Positions 9,301 to 19,693 are shown, counted from the first letter of the stretch. The stretch is DNA of 64,000 nucleotides from Bifidobacterium saimiriisciurei (GCF_010667655.1 NZ_WHZU01000013.1:1-64000), one strand, 5' to 3'. The notes: generated from the letters alone by a model not told the origin. Program-made: numbers and translations.

Positions 9301-11676
9301 TCAGTCGGTGACGGCTCCCTGGTGGAACGTACGGGAGATGACGTCGAGCTGCTGCTCCTTGGTGAGCTTCACGAAGTTCACAGCGTAGCCGGAGACACGC
9401 ACGGTCAGGTGCGGGTACTTTTCCGGATGCTCAACGGCGTCTTCCATGGTCTCCTTGCGCAGAACGTTGATGTTCGCGTGGTAGAGGCCGTGGCCGTTGC
9501 CGGCGTCGAGGATGCCGACCAGGTTGTTGATGCGCTCGTCCTCGTCGCGACCAAGACCGTCAGGGGTGATGGTGTTGGTCAGCGAGATGCCGTCGAGGGC
9601 ATCGTTGTAGTCGATCTTGCCGACGGAGAACATGGACGGCAGCATGCCGTGGGAGTCCATGCCGTTCTCCGGGTTGGCGCCCGGAGCGTACGGGGTGCCC
9701 TTCTTGTGGCCGGACGGGAAGGAACCGGTGTTCTTGCCGTACTCCACGTTGGAGGTGATCGTCAGGATGGACTGGGTCGGGACGGCGCCACGGTACACGG
9801 GCAGGCGCTTGACCTGGCCCATGACGGTGGACACAACCCACTTGGCGATGTCGTCGGCGCGATCGTCGTCGTTACCGTAGATCGGGAACTCGCCCTCGGT
9901 GCGGTAGCCGACCACCAGATCGTCGTCAGCGCCCTCGACGTACTCGTACTCGTGGCCTTCGAGGTTCTTGGCGTCCTTGTTGTAGATCGGGTACACCTTG
10001 GCGTACTTCACTGCGGACAGGGAGTCGGCGGCGATGGACAGACCGGACATACCGCAACCAAGGGTACGGTACACTTCCTTGTCGTGCAGGGCCATCTCGA
10101 TGGACTCGTAGGCGTACTTATCGTGCATGTAGTGGATGATGTTCAGAGCCTGCACGTAGGTCTCGGACAGCCATTCCAGGGCCTTCTCGTAGTTGGCCTT
10201 GACCTTGGCGTAGTCCAGGGTGCCGTCGGCTTCCGGAGCGATCGGGGCGATGACGCCCTTGTCGATGACCTGCATGCCGGTCATCTCGTCGCGGCCGCCG
10301 TTGATGGCGTACAGCAGGGCCTTGGCGGAGTTCACACGAGCGGCGAAGAACTGCATCTGCTTGCCGACGCGCATCGGGGAGACGCAGCAGGCGATGGCGG
10401 CGTCGTCGCCCCAGTGGCCACGAATCTCCTTATCGGACTCGTACTGGATGGCGGAGGTGTCGATGGAGATCTTGGCGCAGAAACGCTTGTAGCCTTCCGG
10501 CAGCTTCGGATCCCAGAAGATGGTGATGTTCGGCTCGGGGCCAGGTCCGAGGTGCTCGAGGGTCAGGGTGGCGAGCAGACGGAACGAGGTCTTGGTGACC
10601 ATGGCGCGGCCGTCGTCGGCGAAGCCGGCGTCGGACCAGGTGGCCCAGTACGGATCACCGGAGAAGATGTTGTCGTAGTCCTTCGTACGCAGGAAGCGGA
10701 CGATGCGGAGCTTCATGACGATGTTGTCGATGATCTCCTGGGCGTCGGTCTCGGTGATGAGGCCGGCCTTGAGGTCGCGCTCGAAGTAGCAGTCGAAGAA
10801 GGCGGAGTTGCGGCCGAAGGACATGGCGGCGCCGTCCTGGCTCTTGATGGAGGCGAGGTAGCCCATGTAGGTCCACTGCACGGCCTCGTGAGCGTTCTGA
10901 GCCGGGCGGGACAGGTCCAGACCGTACTCGTTGCCGAGGTTGATCAGCTGCTTGAGGGCCTTGATCTGCTCGTCGTGCTCCTCACGGAAGCGGATCCAGT
11001 GCTCGATCTCGGTCTCGGTGAAGTCGTTGCGGTAAGGAATGGAGTCCTTATCCTTCTTCTTCTGCTCAATCAGGTAGTTCACGCCGTACAGGGCGACACG
11101 ACGGTAGTCGCCGATGATGCGGCCACGGCCGTAGGCGTCCGGAAGACCGGTGAGGATCTTGTTGTGGCGGGCGACCTTGATCTGCTTGGTGTACACGCCG
11201 AAGACGCCGTCGTTGTGGGTCTTGCGGTACTTGGTGAAGATCTTCTTGATCTCCGGATCCGGCTCCTTGCCGGCTTCCTTGATGGCCTGCTCGACCATAC
11301 GCCAACCGCCGTTCGGCATCATGGCGCGCTTGCAGGGGACGTCGGTCTGGAGGCCGACGATCACGTTATCGACCTCGGGGCTGTCGATGTAGCCAGCCGG
11401 GAAAGCGTCGATGCCTGCAGGGGTGTGGGTGTCAACGTCGTAGACGCGCTGCTTGCGCTCCACAGCGAGGTAGTTGTCATCGAGGTACTTCCACAGGTGC
11501 TTGGTCTTGTCCGTGGCGTCGGCCAGGAAGGACTCGTCACCCTCGTACGGCGTGAAGTTCTTCTGGATGAAGTCACGCACGTCGATTTCGTTCTGCCAGT
11601 TGCCGCCGTTGAAGCCGTCCCAGGCCTTGGCCTGGAGGTCTTCGGCGGAAACCTTAGCGGCATCTACTGCTGTCAT
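9301..11676 (-). CDS. pflB: Pyruvate formate-lyase (formate C-acetyltransferase)
   Basis: Glycyl radical enzyme converting pyruvate and CoA to acetyl-CoA and formate; in bifidobacteria it is the main redox-balancing branch alongside lactate formation. The 791-residue product has the catalytic Cys pair in AIACCVSPM and the radical site Gly763 in RVSGYAVNF close to the C-terminus. AAGGAG lies 7 nt before the ATG. A TAGAAT -10 element at 11737-11732 and three CRP-type palindromes lie upstream, so the gene is probably under global metabolic control. Codon bias is strong, as expected for an abundant enzyme. Confidence 0.98.
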   Translation of the reverse strand: MTAVDAAKVSAEDLQAKAWDGFNGGNWQNEIDVRDFIQKNFTPYEGDESFLADATDKTKHLWKYLDDNYLAVERKQRVYDVDTHTPAGIDAFPAGYIDSPEVDNVIVGLQTDVPCKRAMMPNGGWRMVEQAIKEAGKEPDPEIKKIFTKYRKTHNDGVFGVYTKQIKVARHNKILTGLPDAYGRGRIIGDYRRVALYGVNYLIEQKKKDKDSIPYRNDFTETEIEHWIRFREEHDEQIKALKQLINLGNEYGLDLSRPAQNAHEAVQWTYMGYLASIKSQDGAAMSFGRNSAFFDCYFERDLKAGLITETDAQEIIDNIVMKLRIVRFLRTKDYDNIFSGDPYWATWSDAGFADDGRAMVTKTSFRLLATLTLEHLGPGPEPNITIFWDPKLPEGYKRFCAKISIDTSAIQYESDKEIRGHWGDDAAIACCVSPMRVGKQMQFFAARVNSAKALLYAINGGRDEMTGMQVIDKGVIAPIAPEADGTLDYAKVKANYEKALEWLSETYVQALNIIHYMHDKYAYESIEMALHDKEVYRTLGCGMSGLSIAADSLSAVKYAKVYPIYNKDAKNLEGHEYEYVEGADDDLVVGYRTEGEFPIYGNDDDRADDIAKWVVSTVMGQVKRLPVYRGAVPTQSILTITSNVEYGKNTGSFPSGHKKGTPYAPGANPENGMDSHGMLPSMFSVGKIDYNDALDGISLTNTITPDGLGRDEDERINNLVGILDAGNGHGLYHANINVLRKETMEDAVEHPEKYPHLTVRVSGYAVNFVKLTKEQQLDVISRTFHQGAVTD

Positions 11677-11731
11677 ATTCGCTCCTTGTTGAGGACTGCA
11701 TCGGTTGCATCATCGCCCGATGTCAATGTCC

Positions 11732-11737
11732 ATTCTA
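11732..11737 (-). promoter_or_regulatory. Probable -10 element of pflB
   Basis: TAGAAT on the minus strand, 56 bp upstream of the pflB start codon. The -35 position (TCTCAC) is poor, consistent with an activator-dependent promoter. Predicted transcription start near 11725. Confidence 0.5.
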
Positions 11738-11770
11738 GCCAAGGTTTTCTAGGTGTGAGAGCGGTTTTCG

Positions 11771-11786
11771 CGTGACGTTCCTCACA
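11771..11786. promoter_or_regulatory. CRP/FNR-type palindrome, pflB site 1
   Basis: CGTGA-N6-TCACA matches the CRP/GlxR consensus TGTGA-N6-TCACA with one mismatch. Its centre is about 54 bp upstream of the predicted pflB start point. Confidence 0.55.
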
Positions 11787-11811
11787 TTTGGAGCACGCTC
11801 TCAGGGGCTTT

Positions 11812-11827
11812 TATGACCCACGTCACA
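11812..11827. promoter_or_regulatory. CRP/FNR-type palindrome, pflB site 2
   Basis: TATGACCCACGTCACA: one mismatch to TGTGA-N6-TCACA. It is part of a 23-bp direct repeat with site 3; the centre lies 41 bp from site 1. Confidence 0.55.
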
Positions 11828-11834
11828 TAACCTG

Positions 11835-11850
11835 TATGACCCAGCTCACA
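11835..11850. promoter_or_regulatory. CRP/FNR-type palindrome, pflB site 3
   Basis: TATGACCCAGCTCACA: one mismatch to TGTGA-N6-TCACA. Its centre lies 23 bp from that of site 2, and both copies continue into (C)ATAACC / (C)ATTAACC. Confidence 0.55.
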
Positions 11851-11893
11851 TTAACCGCGCGCACGGTGGCGAAGGCCTCAGGGCGGAGGACGA

Positions 11894-11927
11894 CGAGGCC
11901 CGCCGGATTGTCGTCCGGCGGGCCTCG
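11894..11927 (-). terminator. Terminator after the 60-residue protein gene
   Basis: A 14-bp perfect stem (11894-11907 and 11914-11927) with a 6-nt loop, 8 bp past the stop codon of the minus-strand gene and before the pflB operator region. It would keep read-through out of the pflB promoter. Confidence 0.7.
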
Positions 11928-11935
11928 TTCGGCGG

Positions 11936-12118
11936 TCACCGCCATCCGCGGTCCTGTTCCTCCCATTTGCGGTTGCGCTCCTCGACGATCTTCCATGCGT
12001 TGAGGGCGTCCTCCTCGGAGTCATACGGCCCCATGCGCTCCCCTATCGGGGACTTGGGCCCGAGTTCCGCCTGCTCGGTGCGCGTGTTGAAATACCACTT
12101 CTTCTTGTCATCGACCAT
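11936..12118 (-). CDS. Small conserved actinobacterial protein (SPOR-like)
   Basis: A 60-residue charged protein with KWYFNTRT near the N-terminus and ERMGPYDSEEDALNAW in the middle. Homologues with the KWYFNT..RMGPYD pattern are widespread in actinobacteria and are usually called hypothetical or SPOR-like; some records mislabel them methionine aminopeptidase. No signal peptide or membrane segment is present. The start is secure: AAAGGAG lies 8 nt before the ATG. It sits 64 bp downstream of nadE on the same strand. Function unknown. Confidence 0.8.
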   Translation of the reverse strand: MVDDKKKWYFNTRTEQAELGPKSPIGERMGPYDSEEDALNAWKIVEERNRKWEEQDRGWR

Positions 12119-12182
12119 CGACGACGCTCCTTTCCATGTTGTGTACGACGGTTCTGTGCGAGGTCCGGAAACCGTCCGAGGC

Positions 12183-13880
12183 CTATTCGCGGAAACGGCT
12201 GGTGATCGGAAGACGACGGTCACGGCCGAATGCCAGGGAGGTGACCTTCGGCCCCAGCGGATACTGTCGCCGCTTCCACTCGGCGCGGTCGACGAGCCGC
12301 ATGACGGTGTCCACGGTCTGTTCGTCGAAGCCGTCCGCCAGCAGGTCGGCCCGTCCGTGCGCGTGCTCGATATATGCGGCGAGCACCTTGTCAAGCAGAT
12401 CGTATTCGGGCAGGGAATCGGAGTCCTTCTGCCCGGGGCGAAGCTCCGCGCTCGGCGGCTTGACGATGGAGTTGACGGGGATGATCTCCTCGCACGGCAC
12501 GCCATGGGAGCCGGACTCGTTGCCCACCACGGCGAGCCCCCCGATGCCGGTGCCGCGCTTCGCCGCCTCGTTGCGCCATCGGGCCAGCTGCCAGACGCGG
12601 GTCTTGAGCAGGTCCTTGATGGGCGCGTACCCGCCGACCGCGTCGCCGTAGATGGTGGAGTAGCCGCAGGCGAGCTCGCTCTTGTTGCCGGTGGCCAGGG
12701 CCAGCAGCCCCTTGGAGTTGGAGTACGCCATGACGATCACGCCGCGGATGCGGGCCTGCAGGTTCTCGGCGGCCACGCCGTCGAGCTCGAGCTGGCTCTG
12801 GTACGCGTTGAACAGCGGCTCGATGGGCTGGATGTCGTAATGGGCCCCGAGGTTGCGGGCGAGGTCGGCCGCATCATCCTTGGAACCGTCGGACGAATAC
12901 ATACTGGGCATGGAGACGCCCCAGACGCGCTCTCCCCCGCAGGCGTCGGCGGCCATGGCGGCGACGAGCGCGGAGTCGATGCCTCCGGACAGGCCCAGTA
13001 CCACGCCGGTGAATCCGTTCTTGGCCATGTAGTCCTTGAGTCCCAGCACGCAGGCGGTGTAGACCTCCTCGTCGGGGTCGAGCTCGGCGGCCAGCGTGGA
13101 GGCCTTCGGGGCCTGCCCCCTCGCACCCAGCGTCCAGTAGCTGAGGTCCTCCATGAACCTCGGAGAACGTTCCAGCAGCGTTCCGTCCGGTGCGATGACG
13201 AAGCTGCCGCCGTCGAACACCAGATCGTCCTGGCCGCCGACCTGGTTGAGGTAGATGAGCGGGGCATTGACCTCGGCCGCACGGCGCGCGCCGAGGTCGA
13301 CTCGGGTGTCGCCCTTGCCTTCCTCGTAGGGCGAGCCGTTGATGGTGAGCAGCACGTCGATGTCCCGCCCGGCGAGTTCGGAGACGGGGCCGCCGTCCTG
13401 CCAGATGTCCTCGCAGATGGCCACGCCGATGCGTCGGCCGTTCACCTCCAGCACCATGGAGTGCGAGCCGGGACTGAAGATGCGGAACTCGTCGAAGACC
13501 CCGTAGTTCGGCAGGAAGTGCTTGTCGTAGCCGGCCCATACCACGCCTTCGTGCAGTGCCACGAGACGGTTCTGCGGCAGCGAGGAATCGCGTTCGGTGC
13601 CCACCGTGCCCACCACGACGTACAGGTCGCCGAGACCCTCCTCGGCGAGATCCGCCGCCAGTCGGTCGGCGGTGTTCCATGCGGCCCTGCGGAAGGTGGC
13701 TCGGAAGGCAAGGTCCTCGATGGGGTAGCCGGTCAGCGTCATCTCGGGGAACACGACCACGTCGGCGTTGTCGTGCGCCGCCCTGCGCGCATATTCCAGG
13801 ACCTTGCGCGCGTTGCCGTCAAGGTCTCCGACGCAGGTGTCGATCTGGGCCAGCGCGAAGCGGATTTCCTCGGTATTCAT
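12183..13880 (-). CDS. nadE: Glutamine-dependent NAD+ synthetase
   Basis: Last step of NAD+ synthesis: amidation of nicotinic acid adenine dinucleotide using glutamine and ATP. The 565-residue product has an N-terminal nitrilase-type glutaminase domain (catalytic Glu in [12 protein letters not shown], Cys in [12 protein letters not shown]) and a C-terminal synthetase domain with the ATP pyrophosphatase P-loop [15 protein letters not shown]. Two-domain length is normal for the glutamine-using form. CAGGAG lies 9 nt before the ATG. It is divergent from the cyclophilin gene and followed by the 60-residue protein gene. Confidence 0.96.
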   Translation of the reverse strand: MNTEEIRFALAQIDTCVGDLDGNARKVLEYARRAAHDNADVVVFPEMTLTGYPIEDLAFRATFRRAAWNTADRLAADLAEEGLGDLYVVVGTVGTERDSSLPQNRLVALHEGVVWAGYDKHFLPNYGVFDEFRIFSPGSHSMVLEVNGRRIGVAICEDIWQDGGPVSELAGRDIDVLLTINGSPYEEGKGDTRVDLGARRAAEVNAPLIYLNQVGGQDDLVFDGGSFVIAPDGTLLERSPRFMEDLSYWTLGARGQAPKASTLAAELDPDEEVYTACVLGLKDYMAKNGFTGVVLGLSGGIDSALVAAMAADACGGERVWGVSMPSMYSSDGSKDDAADLARNLGAHYDIQPIEPLFNAYQSQLELDGVAAENLQARIRGVIVMAYSNSKGLLALATGNKSELACGYSTIYGDAVGGYAPIKDLLKTRVWQLARWRNEAAKRGTGIGGLAVVGNESGSHGVPCEEIIPVNSIVKPPSAELRPGQKDSDSLPEYDLLDKVLAAYIEHAHGRADLLADGFDEQTVDTVMRLVDRAEWKRRQYPLGPKVTSLAFGRDRRLPITSRFRE

Positions 13881-14005
13881 ATTCTTGACTCCTGTTTCGA
13901 TCGGTATGTGTTCATACTATGTCGAATCTCCGCCCGACGGCGGCAGCATCGCGGTGGTGTCGGGAAGGGAGGAACGCCCCGGACGCCGGTCTGGCATCCA
14001 TGCGA

Positions 14006-14011
14006 GACTAT
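14006..14011 (+). promoter_or_regulatory. Possible -10 element for a leaderless cyclophilin mRNA
   Basis: GACTAT ends 5 nt before the ATG at 14017, and no ribosome binding site precedes that ATG. This arrangement fits a leaderless transcript. The -35 position is not recognisable. Confidence 0.3.
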
Positions 14012-14016
14012 GCAGT

Positions 14017-14553
14017 ATGACTACAGCAATCATGCATACCTCGGAAGGCGACATCCGCCTGAACCTGTTCGACGACCAGACCCCGAAGACCGTCGAGAAC
14101 TTCGTCGGCCTCGCCACGGGCGACAAGGAGTGGCTCGACCCGTTCACCGGCCAGCCCTCCCACGAGAAGTTCTACAACGGCCTGTCGTTCCACCGCATCA
14201 TCAAGGACTTCATGATCCAGGGCGGCTGCCCGCTCGGCACCGGCACCGGCGGCCCCGGCTACACCTTCGACGACGAGATCGACCCGTCCCTGAAGTTCGA
14301 CCGACCGTACCTGCTGGCCATGGCCAACGCCGGTCTGCGCCGCGGCGCCGATGGCCTGCCCCACGGCACCAACGGCTCGCAGTTCTTCATCACCACCGTC
14401 CCCACCCCGTGGCTGGACGGCCATCACACCATCTTCGGCGAGGTCGCCGACGACGAGTCGAAGGCCGTGGTCGACAAGCTCGACGCCGTACCGACCGACC
14501 GCGGCGACAAGCCGCTTGACCCCGTGCTCATCGAGACCATCGAGATTCTGTAA
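14017..14553 (+). CDS. Peptidyl-prolyl cis-trans isomerase, cyclophilin type
   Basis: Cytoplasmic proline isomerase of 178 residues with no signal peptide. Cyclophilin signatures are [13 protein letters not shown] (catalytic Arg, Phe and Gln), LLAMANAG and NGSQFFIT, with [12 protein letters not shown] near the end. The start is the first ATG giving the family-typical beginning; upstream in-frame codons have no family likeness. There is no Shine-Dalgarno sequence. A strong terminator follows at 14581. It is divergent from nadE. Confidence 0.95.
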   Translation: MTTAIMHTSEGDIRLNLFDDQTPKTVENFVGLATGDKEWLDPFTGQPSHEKFYNGLSFHRIIKDFMIQGGCPLGTGTGGPGYTFDDEIDPSLKFDRPYLLAMANAGLRRGADGLPHGTNGSQFFITTVPTPWLDGHHTIFGEVADDESKAVVDKLDAVPTDRGDKPLDPVLIETIEIL

Positions 14554-14580
14554 GGCATCGACGGACGCCGGCTTTCGACG

Positions 14581-14626
14581 GGGTCCGTGTGTACGCGCAC
14601 ATATCGCGTATGCACGGACCCTTTTT
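14581..14626 (+). terminator. Terminator of the cyclophilin gene
   Basis: GGGTCCGTG (14581-14589) pairs with CACGGACCC (14613-14621), with TACGCG/CGCGTA extending the stem; five T follow at 14622-14626. Confidence 0.88.
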
Positions 14627-14699
14627 CATATTCCGTCGTTGAACGCCCCCTATAAATTATTTCGATTATGCCCGTGCCGTGTTCCGCGCGTTTTTCCCT

Positions 14700-14705
14700 T
14701 ATAGT
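14700..14705 (+). promoter_or_regulatory. Possible -10 element of the methionine ABC operon
   Basis: TATAGT, 40 bp upstream of the metQ-type gene. No clear -35 and no S-box or other methionine riboswitch fold was recognised in the short leader. Confidence 0.35.
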
Positions 14706-14745
14706 GGGGTCCGTTCAAAGGGACGTTTTGAAGAGAGGACACATC

Positions 14746-15588
14746 ATGATCAATCGCAAGGGCATCGTCAGCGCCGCACTGGCCGTCACGACTATCGCGG
14801 CGTTGGCGCTCAGCGGATGCGGCAGCTCCACCGGCTCGTCGGGATCCTCCGACGACAAGACCATCGTGGTGGCCGCCAGCCCGACCCCGCACGCCGAGAT
14901 TCTCAACAACGCGGTCAAGCCGCTGGTGGAGAAGGACGGCTACAAGCTCGAGGTGAAGGAGTTCACCGACTACGTGCAGCCGAACACCGCCACCGAGGAG
15001 GGCGAGGTCGACGCCAACTACTTCCAGCACAAGCCGTACCTCGACGACTTCAACAAGGAGAAGGGCACCCATCTGGTGTCGGTGGCCGCGGTGCATTTCG
15101 AACCGTTCGGCCTGTATCCGGGCAAGACGAAGTCTCTTGACAAGCTGGGCAACGGCGCCACGGTGGCGGTGCCGAACGACGCGACGAATGAGGCCCGCGC
15201 CCTCCTGCTGCTGCAGGACGCCGGCCTGATCAAGCTCAAGGACCCGAAGGACATCAACGCCACGCCGAAGGACATCACCAGCAACCCGAAGAACCTGCAG
15301 TTCAAGGAGCTCGAGGCGGCCGTGGTGCCGACCGTGCTGCAGGATGTCGACATCGCGGCCCTCAACGGCAACTACGCCATCCAGGCGAAGTTCGATCCCG
15401 AGAAGGACGCCCTGGTGACCGAGAAGGTCGGCGGACTGGCCGCCAAGACGTACGCGAACATCCTCGTCGTCAAGGAGGGCAACGAGAACACCGCCAAGAC
15501 GAAGGAGCTCAAGAAGGCCCTGACGTCCAGTGAGGTCAAGGACTACATCAACAAGAACTACAAGGGCGCCGTCGTCCCCGTGTTCTAA
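14746..15588 (+). CDS. metQ: Methionine-type ABC transporter substrate-binding lipoprotein
   Basis: NlpA/MetQ-family binding protein delivering methionine (possibly D-methionine or derivatives) to MetNI. The 280-residue product has a lipoprotein signal ending in LSGC (Cys25). Family signatures include VVAASPTPHAEIL, LEVKEFTDYVQPNTA and DANYFQHKPYLDDFN. The ATG at 14746 follows GAGAGG at 8 nt. It is the first gene of metQ-metN-metI; a hairpin at 15625-15659 separates it from metN, which would give more binding protein than transporter. Exact substrate inferred from family. Confidence 0.93.
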   Translation: MINRKGIVSAALAVTTIAALALSGCGSSTGSSGSSDDKTIVVAASPTPHAEILNNAVKPLVEKDGYKLEVKEFTDYVQPNTATEEGEVDANYFQHKPYLDDFNKEKGTHLVSVAAVHFEPFGLYPGKTKSLDKLGNGATVAVPNDATNEARALLLLQDAGLIKLKDPKDINATPKDITSNPKNLQFKELEAAVVPTVLQDVDIAALNGNYAIQAKFDPEKDALVTEKVGGLAAKTYANILVVKEGNENTAKTKELKKALTSSEVKDYINKNYKGAVVPVF

Positions 15589-15624
15589 TCGACGCCGTCC
15601 GATACGATACACAACGCATGTGGT

Positions 15625-15659
15625 GATGCCGCCCATTCCCCGCCGGGAAGGGCGGCATC
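15625..15659 (+). terminator. Intra-operon hairpin between metQ and metN
   Basis: GATGCCGCCC (15625-15634) pairs with GGGCGGCATC (15650-15659), with TTCCC/GGGAA extending the stem. A weak T-rich stretch follows. It is a probable attenuator or mRNA 3'-end protector. Confidence 0.6.
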
Positions 15660-15701
15660 GCCGTCTTTATCCATACTGATTTTTCGATGCATCGGAACAC
15701 C

Positions 15702-16502
<801 letters not shown>

Positions 16503-16503
16503 C

Positions 16504-17184
16504 ATGACCGCGGTGATTCAGGAGTTCATCAATGAATACGGCGAACTGCTGCTGGACGGCACATGGGAGACATTGGTCATGACCATCGTCTCCACGCTGG
16601 TCGCCTATGTGATCGGCGTTCCGGTGGGCGTGCTGCTGACCATCAGCGGCCCCGGCGCCCTCAGACCGAACCGCGTCCTGCACACCGTGCTGGGATGGAT
16701 CGTCAATATCGGCCGTTCCATCCCCTTCATCATTCTGCTGGTCGCGATGATCCCGCTCACGCGACTCATCATGGGCACGTCGCTGGGCGTGGCAGGTGCG
16801 ATTCCGCCGCTTATCGTCTCCGCCGCGCCGTTCGTCGGCCGCATGGTCGAGCAGTCGCTGGCGGAGGTGGATGATGGTCTGGTCGAGGCGGCGCAGAGCT
16901 TCGGCGCCGGCACCTGGCAGATCGTCACGAAGGTGCTGCTGTTCGAAAGCCTGCCGTCACTGGTGCGTGGCGCCACCATCACCTTCATCAACCTGTTCGG
17001 CTATTCGGCCATGGCCGGCACCGTGGGCGCCGGCGGTCTGGGCGACATCGCCATCCGCTACGGCTACCAGCGCTACCAGTACGACGTCATGATCGTCTCG
17101 GTGGTGCTCTGCGTGATCCTGGTGCAGATCTTCCAGAGCCTCGGCAACGTGCTGGCACGTCACATCGACCATCATTCGCGCTGA
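16504..17184 (+). CDS. metI: Methionine-type ABC transporter permease
   Basis: A 226-residue inner membrane permease with five hydrophobic segments, typical of MetI. The EAA loop coupling it to the ATPase is at LVEAAQSFGAGTWQIVTKVL. A GCGAGG site lies inside the end of metN and the gap is 1 nt, so translation is coupled. It ends the operon; a terminator follows 28 bp later. Confidence 0.94.
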   Translation: MTAVIQEFINEYGELLLDGTWETLVMTIVSTLVAYVIGVPVGVLLTISGPGALRPNRVLHTVLGWIVNIGRSIPFIILLVAMIPLTRLIMGTSLGVAGAIPPLIVSAAPFVGRMVEQSLAEVDDGLVEAAQSFGAGTWQIVTKVLLFESLPSLVRGATITFINLFGYSAMAGTVGAGGLGDIAIRYGYQRYQYDVMIVSVVLCVILVQIFQSLGNVLARHIDHHSR

Positions 17185-17212
17185 CGCTTCGTGCCTCGTC
17201 GACTTCGATAGA

Positions 17213-17257
17213 CGAAACGGCCTCTGCAGGGAAATCCCGCAGAGGCCGTTTCGTTTT
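17213..17257 (+). terminator. Terminator of the metQNI operon
   Basis: A 15-bp perfect stem (17213-17227 and 17239-17253) is followed by TTTT. It lies between convergent genes and could also serve the 2-hydroxyacid dehydrogenase gene on the other strand. Confidence 0.85.
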
Positions 17258-17270
17258 CGCCCTGACCCGT

Positions 17271-18257
17271 TCAGCGCCGCACCAGATTGCGCAGGGGCCT
17301 GCCTTGCGCGTAGTTGGCGACGTTCTCCAAAGCGATCTCGATGATGCGCTCGACGGTGACGTCAAGATGGTTGCCGCCGGCCACATGCGGGGTGATCAGC
17401 ACGTTCTCCATGCCCCACAGCGGATCGCCCGCGGGCAGCGGCTCGGGCTCGGTGACGTCCAGGCCGACGCCACGGAGCCGGGAAGCCGCCTCATGCAGGG
17501 CCGATGGGTCGATGACGTCGCCGCGGCCCGCATTGAGCACGATGGCACCGGGCTTGAGCAGGGCAAACCGATGGGCATCGAGCAGATGACGGGTCTGCGG
17601 GGACGACGGTACGGTGATGGCCACCACGTCGGCCTTGGTGAGCAGCACGTCAAGTGCGTCGAACCCGAACATGGCGTCGATGCCGTCGGCATGTTTGTTC
17701 GGGTCGCGGCGCACGCCGATGGTGTGGGCGCCCACCCCCTTGACCATTGCGGCGAACGTGGAGCCGATGTCTCCCGTGCCGATGACCAGCACCTCGGCGC
17801 CATGAGGAGACATCGCAGCCCCCAAATCATGCCACCTGGCTTCGTGCTGGTTGTCCCGATACCCCGGCAGGTTCTTCATCAGCGCCCACATCATGGCGAA
17901 CAGGTGTTCGGCGACGCTTTGGCCATAGGCGCCGGTGGCGTTGGTCACCTGCACGGCGGCGTCAAGCACGCCGGGGGCGAGATACTTGTCGACACCGGCA
18001 CTCCAAGTCTGCAGCCATTCCAGATTCCTATAGTCGCCCATACCGGCCGGCGGCACATTGCCGATGACGGCCGTGGCGGCCGCCCTCATGCCTTCGGGCA
18101 CGCCGGCGGGCCACGCCATCTGGTCGCGCATGGAATCGTCGCCTACGAATTCCTGTCGTATGCCGTCGGCGGCCTGCGCGAAACGACGCCGCTCCCCCGA
18201 ATCCAACGGCAGGCAGTTCACAATCATCTTTTCCGACGGCCTCGTGCCATTCACCAT
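17271..18257 (-). CDS. D-isomer-specific 2-hydroxyacid dehydrogenase
   Basis: NAD(P)-dependent reductase of 2-keto acids to D-2-hydroxy acids, 328 residues. The nucleotide-binding motif is VIGTGDIGSTFA; the catalytic residues of the family are in place: Arg in LNAGRGDVID, Glu in TEPEPLP and His in ITPHVAGG. AGGAGG lies 4 nt before the ATG. The gene follows an aminotransferase gene on the same strand with a 104-bp gap, suggesting that a keto acid from transamination could be its substrate. The exact substrate cannot be read from the sequence. Confidence 0.9.
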   Translation of the reverse strand: MVNGTRPSEKMIVNCLPLDSGERRRFAQAADGIRQEFVGDDSMRDQMAWPAGVPEGMRAAATAVIGNVPPAGMGDYRNLEWLQTWSAGVDKYLAPGVLDAAVQVTNATGAYGQSVAEHLFAMMWALMKNLPGYRDNQHEARWHDLGAAMSPHGAEVLVIGTGDIGSTFAAMVKGVGAHTIGVRRDPNKHADGIDAMFGFDALDVLLTKADVVAITVPSSPQTRHLLDAHRFALLKPGAIVLNAGRGDVIDPSALHEAASRLRGVGLDVTEPEPLPAGDPLWGMENVLITPHVAGGNHLDVTVERIIEIALENVANYAQGRPLRNLVRR

Positions 18258-18361
18258 GACCCCTCCTGTTTTATCGTTCCGACTATCGGACCATCCTCAT
18301 CCCCCATCGGGGAATGACCGTACTCCGTTCCGCGACGTGCGGCACTCGCACCCGAACGGGT

Positions 18362-19555
18362 TCAGCGCAGACCGTCGCAGAACAACTTCACCCGTCGCAA
18401 TCCCTCGCGAAGCGCATCACGCGAAGCCGCATAGGAAAGCCGCACGTGGGTGTCCGCCGTGGCGACCGCGAAGTCACGTCCCGGCGTCAACGCCACATCA
18501 TACTCATCGAGCAGACGCTCGCAGAACGTCCACGAGTCCAGACCGGTCGAGCTGACATCGAAGTACACATAGAACGCGCCGGTCGGACGGGCCTCAAGCG
18601 GCAGACCGATGGCCTCAAGACCTTCGATGACCACCTTGCGCCGGGCGAGGAACTCACGACGACGTGCGTCGCATTCGGCATATGATTCCGGGGTGAAGCA
18701 CTCCACGGCCGCATACTGCACCGGCGTCGGGGCGCATAGCAGGTAGTTCATGGCGAGGTTGTCGGCCGCCTGCAGCAATGTCTCAGGCAGCACCATCCAG
18801 CCGAGTCTCCAGCCGGTCATACCGAAGTACTTCGAGAAGCTGTTGACGGTGATAGCGTCGGGGTCGCAGGCCAGCACAGACCGTACGGTGGTGTTGCCGT
18901 CTGCGTCGACGTCGGCCAGATCGAGATAGGTCTCATCCACGATGCGCCACGCGCCATGCGCCTTTGCGTAGTCGCACACCTCACACAGCACGTCAAAGGG
19001 GATGCAGGTTCCCGTGGGGTTGGACGGCGACGTGATCATCACGGCGGCTACACCGTCGCCCCAGGCAGTACGCACGCCCTCAAGATCGAGGTGGTACTGC
19101 GTCGCGGCGCTGGTGGGCACGTTGACCACGGTGCCGCCGAACGTCTTGACGAGCTCGCGGTTGCACGGATAGGACGGATCCGCCACGATCACGCGATCGC
19201 CGGGGTCGACGGTGAGGGCCGCGGCAAGCAGCAGTCCTTCGGAGCCGCCGCAGGTGATGCATATGCGGGCCGGGTCCACATCAAGGCCGTGACGTTCCCG
19301 GTAGAAACCGCTTATGGCCTCGCGCAGTCGCGGGATGCCGAACGTCGCGGTATATGGCAGAGACCGGCCATCCATAAGTTCGGCCATGGCGCGGCGTACG
19401 GCCTTCGGGGCACCGAAATCAGGCTCGCCCAGTCCCAGCTTGATCACGTCATGCCCCTGGTCGATGCGCTCGTCCGCCCGGGCGCCGAACGCCATGGCCC
19501 TGAACGGCTCCGACTGTTCGGCTCGAATCGACATCTTCGGCGACTGTTGGCTCAT
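18362..19555 (-). CDS. PLP-dependent aminotransferase, class I/II
   Basis: Fold-type I aminotransferase of the AspC/AlaA-like group, 397 residues. Features: GLGEPDFGAP near residue 43, SPSNPTGT around 176-183, Asp in RIVDETY, PLP lysine Lys242 in NSFSKYFGMTGWRLGW, and the substrate-carboxylate Arg in VRLSYA. The ATG at 19555 has AAGGA about 10 nt upstream; an in-frame ATG 11 codons earlier lacks a site. It is divergent from the threonine-aldolase-like gene. The amino donor and acceptor are not predictable from sequence. Confidence 0.92.
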   Translation of the reverse strand: MSQQSPKMSIRAEQSEPFRAMAFGARADERIDQGHDVIKLGLGEPDFGAPKAVRRAMAELMDGRSLPYTATFGIPRLREAISGFYRERHGLDVDPARICITCGGSEGLLLAAALTVDPGDRVIVADPSYPCNRELVKTFGGTVVNVPTSAATQYHLDLEGVRTAWGDGVAAVMITSPSNPTGTCIPFDVLCEVCDYAKAHGAWRIVDETYLDLADVDADGNTTVRSVLACDPDAITVNSFSKYFGMTGWRLGWMVLPETLLQAADNLAMNYLLCAPTPVQYAAVECFTPESYAECDARRREFLARRKVVIEGLEAIGLPLEARPTGAFYVYFDVSSTGLDSWTFCERLLDEYDVALTPGRDFAVATADTHVRLSYAASRDALREGLRRVKLFCDGLR

Positions 19556-19693
19556 GATATGCGTTCCTTGCTGGGTGATATTGAACATGGGCGTAGTGCT
19601 TGCCCTCGTAGCATCTTAACGCCGGAATACGTCCGCGTTCGTCCAATCGCCAAAATCCCCTATCGCTCGTTGTCCGTATCCGGTTCCCTTTAT

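Noticed and set aside
9322-11775. Open frame of about 817 codons on the plus strand opposite pflB
   Set aside because: Composition is Val/Leu/Asp/Gly-rich with no domain; it mirrors the biased codons of pflB and has no promoter or ribosome binding site.
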